Shown here piece by piece: positions 22,826 to 34,805 of a stretch of DNA of 64,000 nucleotides. The stretch spans positions 620,001-684,000 of the forward strand of contig JAIWND010000006.1 in NCBI GenBank assembly GCA_025330725.1. The letters run 5' to 3'. A program made the position numbers and the translations under genes. The notes under the pieces are model-generated. The model saw nothing but the letters and a program-made list of their open reading frames with translations, searched no databases and was not told the origin of the DNA. Origin of the DNA: Chlamydoabsidia padenii. Its lineage: Eukaryota > Mucoromycota > Mucoromycetes > Mucorales > Cunninghamellaceae. How positions within the stretch are numbered: the stretch's first letter is position 1; each line of letters begins with the position of its first letter.

Positions 22826-23737
22826 TTAATTCAATCGACCAGTAGGCAATTGGAAGTAAGAGGATTCCTTGGTCAATAAACCAGATAAAGCACTATAGAT
22901 TAACAAAAAAGAAAAAACAACAAGGTGAGAAGAGAGAGGACTACAACCTATTACAACTTTTTTTTATACAACTTACTTGTACCAGGCAATAATAGCAGTA
23001 ATGACACCAAAGGCACCACCAGCAATCAATGTAGTTTCACTATTGTTGAATTTAGAAGCAGCCAAAAGGACAAAGGTGATAAAGAGACAGAAGAACATGC
23101 TGGCAAGACCCATTGTGGATCGATGACAAGCAATCAAGAAGATGGCGGTCATGATTGCCCATGAGACCAAGTAAATACCAAGAGATTGATCCAATACCTT
23201 TGTATCAGTGCCATAACCTTCCAATATCCCAAATCCTGGGACGAAAATGCAAGCGTAACTAAGCCAGAATCCACCATAACTAGAGAATGCAGTGGCACCA
23301 AAGGTATTACCAGTCTATTTTTTTTTTATATTTATAACACAAAGTGATTGTTAGGATTTAGTCATGTTGTATTTCAAGAGTTACTTACTCTGAATTCCCA
23401 CATGCCAGCCAACAACTAAAAGAAAAAGAAAAAAGATTAATACAGATCCTAATGGTTACATGTTCACCCATTCCCTTTTTCTTACCTGGACAAGACCACC
23501 ATAGAAGAAACCAAGACCGACCACAACATTGCTTGGACCTGAAGCAGACAAACCAGCACCAGCATTATGGAGAGACAAGACAAAGGTAGTCAAGGCGAAA
23601 GAGCTGAGACCTAGAGGACCAGGATTTCCAATAACGGGAGGAGCCATGACAGGTTGTGGAGTTTGGTATTGAGGAGCAGTGTATTTGTTTTCGACATCGT
23701 GCGAGGCAGTGATTTGTTGTTGTTCGTGAAGAGACAT
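22826..23737 (-). CDS. GPR1/FUN34/YaaH family acetate transporter
   Basis: Four exons (23737-23486, 23415-23389, 23314-22977, 22892-22826), including a 27-nt one, give 227 residues. The family signature is [20 protein letters not shown] (variant of NPAPLGL) opening the first of six membrane spans. It is followed by [43 protein letters not shown] and a C-terminal AWYNALSGLLT. Relatives (yeast Ady2, Aspergillus AcpA) import acetate and other short carboxylates at the plasma membrane. The 27-nt exon encodes LLAGMWEFR, the core of the most conserved motif, so its inclusion is certain. The promoter holds TTGAAACTCCGG about 135 bp upstream, a weak copy of the recurrent element. Confidence 0.95.
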
Positions 23738-24669
23738 GTTGATGGAAGTGAGGAAGAAAAAAAAAATTGTCGTTAAAAAAAAAAAAAAAAGAAAATAGAA
23801 AAAGGAACGAAAAGAAAGTTTTTATAGAAAAATGAAACAGAGCAAGTCGCACACGCAAACTTGAAACTCCGGTTGTACAATCATTGGATCAGTCCCCCCC
23901 TCAGCATCGGCATTTCAAATTACTTCTTTTTGAGCCTCGGGTGGCCACCTTTAAGGAGAAGGTTGCAGAGAAAGAAAAAAAAAAGATCTTTAAAAGTGGT
24001 TATTATCCATTTTCGATCACTTTGATGAGCACTACTTTTTAACAGAAAACAGAAAATGGGCTGATTTGCCCGAGATACCCATACATAATCGATCACTTCT
24101 TTTGTGGGGTAAAAAAAAAAATGGAGACCGGGTATTCACAATGAGCGCTTTCCCTTTCGCTCGTCTTTTCCTCAACGGGAAAACAACATCCCTTTCCGCG
24201 AATCAGAGTAGAAAGAAATAAACTTTAATTCTCCGATCAAACACACTGAAACAATTTGGTAAGGGTCTACATACTCCATTCAAATGGAAGAGGAAAATAA
24301 TTCATTATTCCTGCACAAGAGAGGAAAAGCCTGTGATAGGAAACCATCATAGAGTGATCCCATCCCAATAGCAAACAATAGTGCCATCAAAGCCATTCTA
24401 GTCATGTCATACAGGATGGTAACCAATCATAAAATTGAGTAACATTCTCAGGGCACTTTTTACGTCCCGATAATTGAGCGATTGGTGTCACATCCCACAC
24501 TACCCAAGTTCCATGTATCGTTTGCATAAGTTTATTGTATTAAAAAAATAGGAGGGATTTCTATTGATATGTATGACTATCTACAAGTAGTAAAGAAGGA
24601 AGGGGGATCAAAGTAACTGATACAATATAAGGGGTGACAAAAAGATACCACTATAACTAACTACTATTA
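23738..24669. other. Intergenic between acetate transporter and glycosyltransferase
   Basis: The acetate-transporter promoter side has purine/pyrimidine tracts and TTGAAACTCCGG near 23870. The other half is the 3' flank of the glycosyltransferase. No open frame is supported. Confidence 0.3.
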
Positions 24670-26322
24670 CTACCAACAGAGGCCACCATTGAATTCCAAA
24701 CATTCCAAACCCATTGTCCAAGTATCTACATGTAATAATGCCCATTTGTTGTCTTCATTAATGTATGTCGATTCTTTTCGTTCGATTTCACCCATGTTGA
24801 TCCCAGAATTGTCGGTATGCTGATCCTTTCGTCCTTCCCATACGTTTTGGTGATGTTGATGACAGGCAAATGACTTGTGGCTGTAAACGACAGGTATATC
24901 AAAGGTCCAGGCAGCGGTGCATATGAATTCAATATCCATCCTATAATAAAGTATCAAAAGATGAGTATTACGTTGTATATATATATATATATATATATAT
25001 CTTACCATGCAATACCACCAGCTTCACGGTAACCCCGAGGAACTTTCCAAGTATCACGATGAGCCATAGTGAAATCACCAGCTTGATCGGCGACCTTTAG
25101 GATAAAGTCAGGTGATTCATGTATAGTGTTGACAGTAATAGGGTCAGGTAGAGTGTAATGGCCCCAGTCTTGATCTTCTAAACGACATGCATTATATAAA
25201 GTTGTATCGTCAGGGAAGGCCGGTAGATCAACAATGGTTGGAGGGAAGTTTTCGTGGCTAGATCATATTAAATAAGAATGAAGTTGAGTATAGTTGTTTT
25301 GTCTTGTCATTATTTGATTGTTCTTACATGTTATGAGGATCTTGATGTTGGAGATAGATGACATTCTTTTTAAATGCCCTGGATTTGATTGCATTATGGA
25401 AGTTATGCGACCAAATATCATCTAAAGAAGTTTATTACAAGTCATTTAGTAAAGTGATCATCCCCTGTTTTCCCTCCCTCCCCTCCTTTTTTTTTTTTAT
25501 TTTATTTTCCAGTCATTACCTTGGTTCGTACAGACAATGAATTCACCTCGAGCATATCGAATACCAACATTTTTGCCTTCAAATTCATGTAAAGGAGATC
25601 CACCTCGATTGGGTAAAAAGTCATGGATTGTCTTGGGTACAGTGATGATACGATAAGTTAAATAATCAGATTGACGGAATCTCTTTATAAAAGGAAAAGA
25701 GAGAAGGAGGTATTAGTTATAAGGATGATATCATTGTTATTTTTGTTTTTTCCCACTTACAAAAGCATCGACCACCCGTCTTTTATCTTCAGGAGGATTC
25801 CATTCTACAATCAATAGTTCGATCTTTTCTTTGGTGTATTCTGCCAGTAAGAAGGCACTGTCAATAAAGTTCTGGAATCGATGATGTTGACCACTATAAT
25901 AAACGCATTTTAGTATATTCAACCAAAACAGTTTTTTTTTTTTTTGAAAAAAAAAAAAAAAAAAGAGCTTACCCAGCATAATCATCCATACGAGTGACAA
26001 TGACAATAGAGAGATAATAAGATGGTTGTAATCCAGGTTCCAAGCACTGCTCCCATTGATCTTTGGTTGGTTGAATAAAATCTTTGGTGGCAGTATTCTT
26101 TAAACACTTGGCTTGTTCTTTTACAGTAACATGGTCGGTTTTACTTCCAAGGACTTTGTTGTTGTTGTTGTTGTTATAATTAGGATTGTAATCGTCGTCC
26201 AGTAAGTTGTCTGATGAGTAGAAAGAGTTGGCTGTGAGGTAGTATAAAAATAAAAGAGTAAAACAAGTCAAGATAGTACCCAAGGATACAATGGCTCGTT
26301 TTGAGAAACCAAACTTGAGCAT
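24670..26322 (-). CDS. Putative type II membrane glycosyltransferase
   Basis: Six exons (26322-25973, 25893-25761, 25682-25520, 25421-25328, 25257-25006, 24940-24670) give 420 residues, all in phase. A short cytosolic N-terminus is followed by one signal-anchor (IVSLGTILTCFTLLFLYYL), typical of Golgi enzymes, then an Asn-rich stem. The lumenal part starts YYLSIVIVTRMDDYAGGQHHRFQNFIDS, with ELLIVEWNPPED and GIRYARGEFIVCTNQDDIWS, which reads like a GT-A glycosyltransferase core: a strand-D-D motif and an N-x-D-D metal site. The C-terminus keeps ECLEFNGGLCW. Donor and acceptor cannot be stated. TTAAAACCCCGC lies about 97 bp upstream. A poly-A/T tract fills the first intron. Confidence 0.68.
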
Positions 26323-26418
26323 AGTATGGTTCAGATGAAGGAGGAAGAGAGAGAGAGAGAGAGAGAATCAAAGAAGAAGAAAATAGAAAAATTGGAAAAT
26401 CCGCCCCCTTATAATAAG

Positions 26419-26430
26419 TTAAAACCCCGC
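26419..26430. promoter_or_regulatory. Variant bipartite element upstream of the glycosyltransferase gene
   Basis: TTAAAACCCCGC, about 97 bp upstream of the start codon at 26322. Confidence 0.35.
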
Positions 26431-26478
26431 TGAAATCATATTTCTCTTTTTGATTCAAATAGAACACAATGCTTTTAT

Positions 26479-27944
26479 TTAAACTCGACGCAAGTTAATA
26501 TCAGACTTGGCATCATTCATCACTTTTGAATTGTATACTGATAGTGTCTTTTCATTGTCGTCTGTCTTTACGAGAAAAGGGATTCGACCTTCATTAACAG
26601 AAGGGACACAACCACCGGGCATATGGGAACATGTGCAATCGCCACCCAAAAAGGAAGGCAATGCCTCTCGGTCAATGTATTTCAATAGTTCGGTTGGGTA
26701 ATCCTTCCCTAAGATTTGTACTTTATCCAATGTCTAAATTTTACAGTGTGAAACAAAAGCCAAGATGATGTTGACGGGATTTGAAAATGAAGGCCTTTTT
26801 TTTTTTTTTTTTTTTTTTTACTTGCTTACCTTTTCGTTTAACCAAGGTTTTACTATTTTCCACATCACCAAGAATGCACTCGGGGCATTGACTACGAACA
26901 ATCGATTTAGGGTTTCAGGATAATAGCTTTGTACATAATCAGCCACTTGCTTGAGCTTTAACAGACCACTCATATGAAATTCTAAAAATAGATTTATTCA
27001 TGCATGTCAGGTCTACATGATCTTTTTTAACATGGTATCAAATATAGTACTTACGCCAAAGACCCATGTGTGTACAATCAAATATGATGGTTTCTTTGTG
27101 AATAGGTCTACCTGCTCTTTCACTTGCTTCAAGCATGATTACTCGGTCCAAAAATTCATTACAGGCAACTTGAAAATGTTTTATTTCATCTCCACTCACA
27201 TCAGATCCAATTTCTTTTGCTTGATGGTAACCCTAACATGATATATGAGTAAGTAACAAGTAGATAATTTCGTCTTCTTCTTACCATACGATCAATTAGA
27301 ATAGGATGACCTTCTTTATCAAACTTGTGGAAGCAATCTCCACCCAGGTAGTTCAATAAACGAATAGTAGATTCGGAGAGTCTAGGATCAGACTGAATAT
27401 TACCATCTTCGATGTATTTCAGACCCCGCACGCACACAAGTAAAGGTAGACCATTTTTAGTTGTAGCTACGGGGCACATATCAATGTTCTTGTCCCGTCT
27501 CCATTGTAATGTAGCTTCTAATTGCTGTTTAGCTTGATCCTATATACATACAAACAAACAAACAAACAAAAAGATAGGATGATCATTTATTATATGTTGT
27601 ATGAGAGGAAGCATAAGATCTTCCCTTTTTGGGTTCTTATGTACTGTACATACCTGATTCCAGTTATTTGCTTCGAGGAATTGAGTCAATTGCTATTTGG
27701 TTTCAATAGAAATATTAATATATGTATATATAAGTATGTTATGTAGTTGTATTGATATAAAATGCAAACAAAAAAGTATCTATTCCACTGAAAAATACAT
27801 TACCGTGGTAGTGAGATCTTTTCCTTGCTCTCCAATTTGTTCTTTTAGCTTGTTAATCTGCTCGTTCTTTTCTTCTTGTGTTTTTTCATGATTTTGTTTT
27901 TCATGACTATGATCCCCATGATGTGTTACGAATTCGAATACCAT
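26479..27944 (-). CDS. SEC14-like CRAL-TRIO lipid-transfer protein
   Basis: Six exons (27944-27804, 27692-27654, 27539-27285, 27232-27055, 26981-26830, 26733-26479) give 339 residues. A charged coiled N-terminus leads to the CRAL-TRIO-N helix region (QLTQFLEANNWNQDQAKQQLEATLQWRRDKNID). The lipid-binding domain follows: GHPILIDRM, ETIIFDCTHMGLWQFHMSGLLKLKQVADYVQSYYPETLNRLFVVNAPSAFLVMWKIVKPWLNEKTLDKVQILG, and LPSFLGGDCTC. This is the Sec14 layout, including the PE-T-hinge and the FLGG motif. Such proteins exchange phosphatidylinositol and another lipid at Golgi or plasma membranes. A CGGGATTTGAA copy sits in intron 5 (26775-26785), and TTTAAATCCCGCCG lies 71 bp upstream of the start. Confidence 0.92.
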
Positions 27945-28014
27945 GGTGAATGTAGAAAGACTAGAGAAAAGAAACAAGTAGGTCGTACAAGAACGATTTA
28001 TGCAAAGTGGGTAA

Positions 28015-28028
28015 TTTAAATCCCGCCG
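28015..28028. promoter_or_regulatory. Bipartite TTTAAA/TCCCGCC element upstream of the SEC14-like gene
   Basis: TTTAAATCCCGCCG, 71 bp from the minus-strand start at 27944. It also faces a small plus-strand ORF starting at 28062 (MSYTSMSNVVSLLLHE...) that I cannot confirm. Confidence 0.5.
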
Positions 28029-28044
28029 AAGGATGTGAACTCCC

Positions 28045-28523
28045 TGTAATTCATCATTCACCATGTCTTACACATCGATGTCTAATGTTGTTTCTCTTCT
28101 TTTACATGAGGGTATGTTATTATTGCCTTATGAAAGTGAATCCCGGGATTTTATTTAGTGATGCACCTTGCTAAGGAGGCGGGTTCGCCCGTTTCATCAC
28201 CACACAGTAAAGAGACGACTTTTAAACCTCCGACGAGGCACATTAAGGAATCCAAATTTTGGCCAAGGCTAAAAAAAAGTTGGTGCGGGGATGCGATGCT
28301 AGCAACAATTGACAAGGTCCTACATAATCTTACATATTTGTTATTGATGAAAACGTACTGTAAGTTTGAATATCATTATGCACCACCCTTCTTTTTATAT
28401 ATATTCATATATGTATATATAAAGCTTGTTTTTTTTCTACTTTGCCTTTTTCTCTTCTTTCTTCTTTCTCTTTATTCTTTTCTCGATTATCCATCTTCCT
28501 ACTACTGTCTTTTTATTACTATA
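28045..28523. other. Intergenic between SEC14-like and C2H2-DUF3020 genes
   Basis: Contains a 31-codon plus-strand ORF from 28062 of unknown reality, a CCCGGGATTTTATT string near 28142, and a long pyrimidine tract just before the DUF3020 gene. No recognisable gene. Confidence 0.3.
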
Positions 28524-29383
28524 ATGGGATTACTAAGATTATACCCTTGTCCCCAGTGTCAAAAGAGTAAGAAAAGAAAAAAAAAAAAGAAAAAAAAAAA
28601 AAAAACGGATGGCTTCCAATCTCACCTGTTCCTATGTATTTTAGAGTTTGCTACCCATTCCAACCTGAAGCGACATACAGAAAACCCAAACATCCACAAT
28701 ATGCCTTACAAACGAAGTCGAGATCAAAAACGATGGAAGAATCATGCAAAAAAGCAAGTATCCAAGGAAGAAACTGCTCAACGGTAAGAATATAACTTTG
28801 TACATTAAGAAATGGTTTAGGTATATGCATCCATTTGATGCATTCATGCTTCGACTGAATTTCTAAATTCCGAAACTCCGCTTTTTTGTGCAGGATGCGA
28901 AAATGGAGGGCTGCAAATAGGGATAAGAACAAGAGAAATGATCTTCGATGTCGAGTCTATCGATTAGCTAGACAAAAATTCCAAGATGAAGATAGTATGG
29001 AGAAAGAACTTTTTATAAGAGAACAGATCAATCGAAGACTTGGGCGTCAAAGATTGCTGGTGGACAAAGATGAAAGACAACCATCCTATTCTCCTCCCTC
29101 ATCCTCATCCTCCTTCTCTTCATCACCATCATCACCACCTCATCATGGATTCTATTACCAGGAAAGTTTACCTTTTTATAATGCACCACATCATCAAATA
29201 GTATTGCCCAGTTTGAAATCCATTGAACGAATCGGAGGTGGATTCCATAAAGTACACTTACCGCCGCTTCAATCATCCCTTTGGCAATCATGTCAATCAT
29301 CCCCCTTAGGATCTCCCTTACTATTACAACCTAATCCTATTCATTTTTCTTATTCTAATATTCCAGTCAAACTTACTTTATAA
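28524..29383 (+). CDS. C2H2 zinc finger joined to a DUF3020 domain
   Basis: Three exons (28524-28566, 28645-28783, 28894-29383) give 223 residues. Splicing out the poly-A-rich first intron joins YPCPQCQK to KFATHSNLKRH, making a C2H2-type finger (C-x2-C-x12-H, then H-x6-H). A basic linker (MPYKRSRDQKRWKNHAKK) leads to the fungal DUF3020 block RKWRAANRDKNKRNDLRCRVYRLARQKF, which is very well conserved (R-W-R-x2-N-R-x-K-N-x-x-N-D-L-R-C-R-V). The remainder is Ser/Pro-rich. DUF3020 proteins are thought to be nuclear regulators; the function here is inferred. The poly-A stretch in intron 1 is long enough to be error-prone. Confidence 0.83.
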
Positions 29384-29439
29384 TCGCTCTTCCCTGGGCA
29401 AAAACTTAATTCTTACGATAATAAAGCCAAGCTGTAAAA

Positions 29440-29450
29440 TTCAAATCCCG
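29440..29450. promoter_or_regulatory. Bipartite TTCAAATCCCG element upstream of the vezatin/Inp2-like gene
   Basis: TTCAAATCCCG followed by TCGG, about 100 bp before the start codon at 29551. Confidence 0.5.
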
Positions 29451-29550
29451 TCGGTTTTTCTATTTCACTTTTTTTCTTTCCTTCTTCTCTTTCTCTTTTC
29501 TTTTTTTCTTTTTTCTTTTTGATCATTCTCAAAAGTGGTATCCTATACAT

Positions 29551-29881
29551 ATGGCTGACTTTGTAGTATATGAAGACACACCCATTGCGGACTATTTGAA
29601 ATGTAACCTTTAATAAAAGACAAATACTATGACAAAGCATCATTCAGCATACTCACCTTTCTTCTTCATATATATAAATACAGGTATTGAAGGTGGTGAA
29701 ACTAACGTCAAACCGGCCCCTCTTCATCTTGGCATTCATCACTCTAATATGACACCAAAGACATCTGCTACAGCTCAACTATCAGAATCTTTATATCGTT
29801 ACTGGCGTCGATCTTTATTCCACGTAAGTGTATTAATTTGTATGCTCAGCAAATCCACTTGACCATACTAACCATCGTTTT

Positions 29882-29927
<46 letters not shown>

Positions 29928-31897
29928 GTAGGATACCTTCTCGGTCTCACTACCGGTCAAGGAAGAATCGGCTTTTGAAGAAAAATTCAAGTATCTCATT
30001 GTCACTTCTCCACTCTTGAATGACACACTCTCAACTCATCCAAAGCAAAAGCAACAACAACAACAACAACAACAACGATCATCACCAGCAGCACCTCCAT
30101 TCCATTCAGCAGCAGCACACACTCGATCAGCTCGGATTGGGACCATGACCACCTTGTCCGCCCTACTGGCAGCTCTTGGTCTGGAACGTATTCTTCCTTT
30201 GAAACATCACCAACAGCAACAACAACATAGCACGACCCTGGCCTTGAAAGGAATCACCACCCCTACGATCACCATGATGTTAGCAGGCGGTGTATCCTTA
30301 TACTTTATTTATCGCCATCTGGTATGAACATACACTTTATCTCATTTATAAACTGCATTACTCATCCTTTCTTCTTTTTATTATTATTACAGCGACGTTC
30401 ATCGATTCGAAAACTATATCAATGTGCACTGACTCAACTACAAGACCTTTTGGAACAATCTCAAATCCTAGACAGCAAAGTCCACAGGGCACTAATGACT
30501 ATTCAAGAAATTGAACTGGTCTCTCGCGGCTATCGACTATCAACACCATTGTCACCTATATCGCGTATCGAACAATCCAGTAAACCAAAACGGTGCGCAC
30601 GACTTCGAAAGGAACTCTCTGGTCTACTACGGCATGCTTTTATTGTATATGAAGAAACCATTGTGGATATGATGGACAGGGTGAATAAACCGACACTTTC
30701 TAGACTTTTTGACATGTACAACATTCATTCGGTGGCCTCGTTATCAGCAGTCTCCATTCCAGCAACAACACCGATACCAACCAAAAACACCCATGATGAT
30801 CTTTTAGACAATGATGATAGTATTACTCTAGATTATCTGAAAACATTGGCTCATTTGATGCATTTGAAACGGAGGGAATGTATGCTTCAATTCTTGGCCT
30901 TGTCTGTCATGACCGGTAATCACGACTCTATGCGGAAAGGGTATGAATCTGGGTGGCGAAACGTCAATACTATACTTGTGGCACTGGGGAATGAAACAAA
31001 AGGGTTTGTCAAGACTGTCAAGGATGCCATGGAAGCGGAATTCTGTAAGTATAATAATAATGGATCAAAAAAAAAAAAAAGAACAACTTTGTATACTTAC
31101 CTTTTGCGTGTGTTTGTGTGTGTGTGTGTGTGTGTGTAGGTCAATCGTCGACTTTGGGTATGGACAAAAGTGGTCTCGAAACATCATCAACAAGCACTGA
31201 AACACGCCACTTTATTCGTCAATTATCAACATTGGATCAACACTTGCGGACGATGGAAGCCCGAGTTTATCTATGTCACGATGAACTACAGAGACGCCAA
31301 CGTATCTTATTATCAACAAAGACGCACCGATCGGACAAGGATTATATTATGGAATTGGAGCAACAAACATTGAAAAAAGAATACATGGCGATGGAAAAGG
31401 ATATTCAGCAACTGGTGAACGAATGGGAAACAGGCAGGAATGCATTAAATGCCTTAATGACACCACCAATGATAGATACCACTGATATCATTCCCCTTCC
31501 TTCACCAACAATGACGCCAACCACAACCCATACTGATGACGACGATCCTCCTTTTGTTGTCACCTCTGATGAATCCTCCGATCTCTTCCATCTACCACTA
31601 CCTTCAAAGGCATCTGTGTATGAATCCTTACCCTGTCAAGATGACAATAGCCAACAACCAGTATCCAACGACAAGAAGAAATCACGGTCCGAAAGGATTG
31701 CTGAAATGAAACTCAAAAGGGAACTAGAGGTAAGTACTCTTTGGAGAAAACGGGAAAAGAAACTGATCATCTTTATATTTATCATATGATAGGCAAAAGA
31801 AAAGTCAAGTCGAATGGATAGTCAAACCATGGTACACGAACTTAAAGATGTGCTGGATCGACGTATTCTCGAATTGGACTTGGCAAACGAAGAATAA
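29551..31897 (+). CDS. Vezatin/Inp2-type myosin-binding domain membrane protein
   Basis: Six exons (29551-29602, 29684-29823, 29932-30321, 30393-31044, 31140-31729, 31793-31897) give 642 residues with all phases closing. The N-terminus (MADFVVYEDTPIADYLK) and LYRYWRRSLFHDTFSVSLPVKEESAFEEKFKYLIVTSPLLN precede a Gln-rich insert. Two hydrophobic segments follow (TLSALLAALGLERIL; TPTITMMLAGGVSLYFIYRHL), then a long helical domain with ELVSRGYRLSTPLSPISRIE and coiled coil. The R-G-Y-x-L block with surrounding helices is typical of vezatin/Inp2 proteins. Inp2 is the peroxisomal receptor for class V myosin. A peroxisome- or membrane-tethering role is therefore inferred, not shown. Intron 3-side poly-T (29884-29926) and a (GT)n run (about 31109-31138) mark two introns. 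Confidence 0.72.
29884..29926 (+). repeat. Poly-T tract in intron
   Basis: A run of about 43 T in an intron of the vezatin/Inp2-like gene, acting as a giant polypyrimidine tract before the acceptor ggtag. The length is probably uncertain in the assembly. Confidence 0.9.
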
Positions 31898-32521
31898 TGA
31901 TCTTGGCCAATAGTTTATACCATCACCTGTTATATGTCACTCTATTTATTTACTTATGCATATAGTCTAACACTCATATACCCCCTTATTTTGTCATTTA
32001 TCTATTTACTTTGATTACTGTTGCTTTTTTTATAGAAATAAACACAATAAACAAATCATCATCATCACTTAATAAACATACTTGTCTTTTATACATGCAC
32101 TTGATTAGATGGGATACCACTTGATTCTCAATACAGGTCACTAAATACATCTTGATGGCTACATGTAAATCACACATCTTTGTTTGTGTAACCAGACCAA
32201 TTGCATAAAATAAAACTGCATATCAATCTATACTTTTAAGGTGACCTAACATCAGCATATTGTAATATGTACCATTCACCCACACACATTTTCTCTTTCC
32301 CAGAAGTCATTGTCATTAAGAATAAAGATAGTAACAATATAGTTATGCATTTTATTTTTCATTTGATAAGCAATAGTGATAAGTAATAGTAGTCTAGGTA
32401 AGACCAAAGTATCGTTGTCCAGGAATAGGTACTAAAGGACTGGTGCCTGAGGTCAATTGTGTTTTTGTATATTAATTTCCAAGATCCATGAGTTCCACCA
32501 TTGCTTGTGCCAATCTCCCTT

Positions 32522-32553
<32 letters not shown>

Positions 32554-32563
32554 TTTTTTTCCT
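31898..32563. other. Convergent 3' intergenic region
   Basis: Between the ends of two converging genes. AT-rich with AATAAA-like strings near 32036-32070. A poly-T run lies at about 32522-32552. No open frame is supported. Confidence 0.35.
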
Positions 32564-33356
32564 CTACAGCCAAAGTTCTACAATAGTAAAAGAAAAAGTT
32601 AGATGTGTCATAATATACGCAAAAGCCCCTTTCCCCCACATACACACACGCTTACCATTAATACTAAGCACTAATCGCAATGTCTTGTTATTCAGCAAAT
32701 GTAAAAGTAGATTCTAATGATATTGGTGCCACAAACAAGACAATGGGTCGAAGAGGGCCGTAAGATAGGTAGCGAAGACATGGATGTAGGCAGACATTGT
32801 TGTTGCTGTTCCCGTGTCACATACCCATAATCAGCACAGTAGTAGCGCAGAGTATTCGAATCTTGGTCCTGTTCCATTCTGACTTGGTTGAATCGAGTCA
32901 TTGCTGAGTATTGTATATAGTATTCGTCATGAGTTGATTTGTCCTAGCACCGCCTATGACAAAATGATAACAAGGAAGATTGGGTTCATGTCGAATGTGA
33001 TACCAAGGTGTGATAAAGATAGTAAAATTGTTGTTCGTTCAGTGCATTATATTCATCCTGGAGGAGACAATGTGGCGACACAAATCGTTCGCTATTTGTT
33101 GAAGTCGATGATGAGGCATTTGCTGGAGTTCGTTCCGGGAAGTCAAGGTTTCGAGTACGAGTTCCTGTTCATCGTGTTCTTCGTCTTCGATGTACTGCTG
33201 GTGTTCGGCCTCCACCTGATCCAACAATTGAGTCAGATTGGTATCGTCAAAAGAATTAAATTCCACCATGTTTTGCTTGATGGTGTTTTCGTTTTCCTGA
33301 TAAAGTTGACAATGTTCGACCTCCAGCACTTGACTTGTTTCGTCGCACCAAGTCAC
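32564..33356 (-). CDS. Unrecognised coiled-coil protein (exon model incomplete)
   Basis: An open frame from 33356 reads CDETSQVLEVEHCQLYQENE...EHQQYIEDEEHDEQELVLETL...HHRLQQIANDLCRHIVSS, clearly coding-like and helical. It then loses phase near 33070: a different frame continues DEYNALNEQQFYYLYHTL to a donor at 33003. It joins in phase to 32713-32656 (NLLLHLLNNKTLRLVLSING) and 32577-32564 (ELWL, stop). The phase break near 33070 could be a missed intron, a 24-nt intron or an indel. The start and 5' exons, possibly extending to about 33850, are unresolved. No family is recognised; the heptad-like Leu/Glu/Gln pattern suggests a coiled-coil adaptor or kinetochore-type protein, but that is only a guess. 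Confidence 0.4.
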
Positions 33357-34505
33357 CTACGTGGCTGTAAAAAAGAAGAAGAAAGACAAGTTAGGTATCT
33401 TCTGTTTACTTTTGTTGTCTTCAATTACCTGTAAGTCATGCGCTACATCAAATGATTACATCTTCCTACTATCATCGACAAGATGCTTCACTGTCAGAAG
33501 TAAATGTATGAGGGAGGATAAAGAAAAAAAAAGTCAAAAAAACACAGACAGTAGGCGGGTTTTGAAAATGGTCGGGAGAGGCATTGACGATACCTAAAAT
33601 AGAACAACAAGACAATCCACTACCATAGATTCGTGAAACCTGTAATGGGCAGGAATAGGATATACATTTCCTGATATTATTGAAAGGGGACGGAGAAATA
33701 GGAAAACAGGTATTGAACCGGCTTGTTTTTCTTTGCAGTACCTGAAAAAATCGACGATATGATGAAGAGAAGACAAGTGGTGGATCGACAAATGTAAAAT
33801 AAACGAATCACGCCCTACACATACACATAAAAAAAAAAAAAAAAGACCTCGTTCCATAAAATGAAAGTGGTACACAATCAATTGGATTGTTGAGGAATGG
33901 GATGATCGATTGGTCCCTCATCATCCGAACAAACAGCCAGTGTCGGGATTTGAACTTCATTTTTCTGCTGTCATGGCTATTTTTGGACGTTCCAATCAAA
34001 AAAGAGCTGGAAAAAAGTGCCTGAGTAAAACCAATAGGTATGGGAACAAAGTAGTTTCGACCCAATTCAGTTTAAACAAATACCCCTAATGACAATAGAT
34101 CATTCCGAAGCAGTATTTCTGTAGATTGAGTAGAATTATGTCTGATACATGTGGACATATACATGAATAAAGAATGACCTATTGAGAAGAAGACAATAAG
34201 CATTAGTATTGGATAGGGTTCATTTCCCACTATCTGGTGACAACATTTCTAAAAAACCGGGTGATTCTATAAAAGTACACGCTACATGATTTGATCTCAG
34301 AAGAAGCAAGAGACAATATATGTTTCAATAACAGAGCTTTTTATTTTATTTTATTAAGATAAAAGGATATAATAGGATTTGTTGATAATTGATTCATCAA
34401 GTAACTATACTAAAAATAGGGGAAGGGAGAGAGGGTGTAACTAATTAAATGCAAATAGGTTGAGTGAATGATGATTTATACAAAGAAGGGGAGAAGAATG
34501 CTAGT
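33357..34505. other. Possible 5' exons of the coiled-coil gene; otherwise empty
   Basis: Short minus-strand pieces with splice-like borders occur between 33850 and 33400 (for example one opening MERGR at about 33860), but they do not close into a verified model. CGGGATTTGAA lies at 33944-33954 and GGCGGGTTTTGAA near 33554, both compatible with a minus-strand promoter. 34070-34505 shows nothing. Confidence 0.3.
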
Positions 34506-34805
34506 TTACAAGTAGAATGATACAAGGCGGTTAAGTTTATCATTTGGTTTTGAGAGTTGACAGGTCGATTTTCGTATTGATGAGCAGTTGGTATCGTCAC
34601 CTTGCAAAGATTTCCCACTAAACCATTGTTTTATTGACCATGGCAAGGAACCAGTTTTACTAGTGAGATCGTCGTCTCGATGAAGGTCAACTGATTTGCT
34701 GCTGCTGTTCGATTCCACACAAGATAACATGGTTGTATTACTGTTCGAGTTTTTCATATAGCTTTCACGAAGATAGATGAGTTCAAGATCGTTTTGTAAG
34801 GACAT
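34506..34805 (-). CDS. Unrecognised 99-residue protein
   Basis: Single exon, 99 residues from the ATG at 34805; an upstream in-frame Met would add a Phe/Ser-rich 14 residues. The sequence starts MSLQNDLELIYLRESYMK, has Ser/Asn-rich low complexity in the middle, then LPWSIKQWFSGKSL and a polar tail. There is no signal peptide or membrane span. No family is recognised. CGGGAATCGAATT at 34912-34924, about 107 bp upstream, matches the recurrent promoter element and supports a real gene. It could also be the last exon of a longer gene, though I see no acceptor that improves it. Confidence 0.5.
   Translation of the reverse strand: MSLQNDLELIYLRESYMKNSNSNTTMLSCVESNSSSKSVDLHRDDDLTSKTGSLPWSIKQWFSGKSLQGDDTNCSSIRKSTCQLSKPNDKLNRLVSFYL

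Noticed and set aside
32472..32563. A Lys-rich C-terminal tail (poly-K) on the coiled-coil gene
   Set aside because: The phase from the previous exon gives ELWL and a stop at 32564; the poly-K frame would need a different phase and reads a long poly-A.
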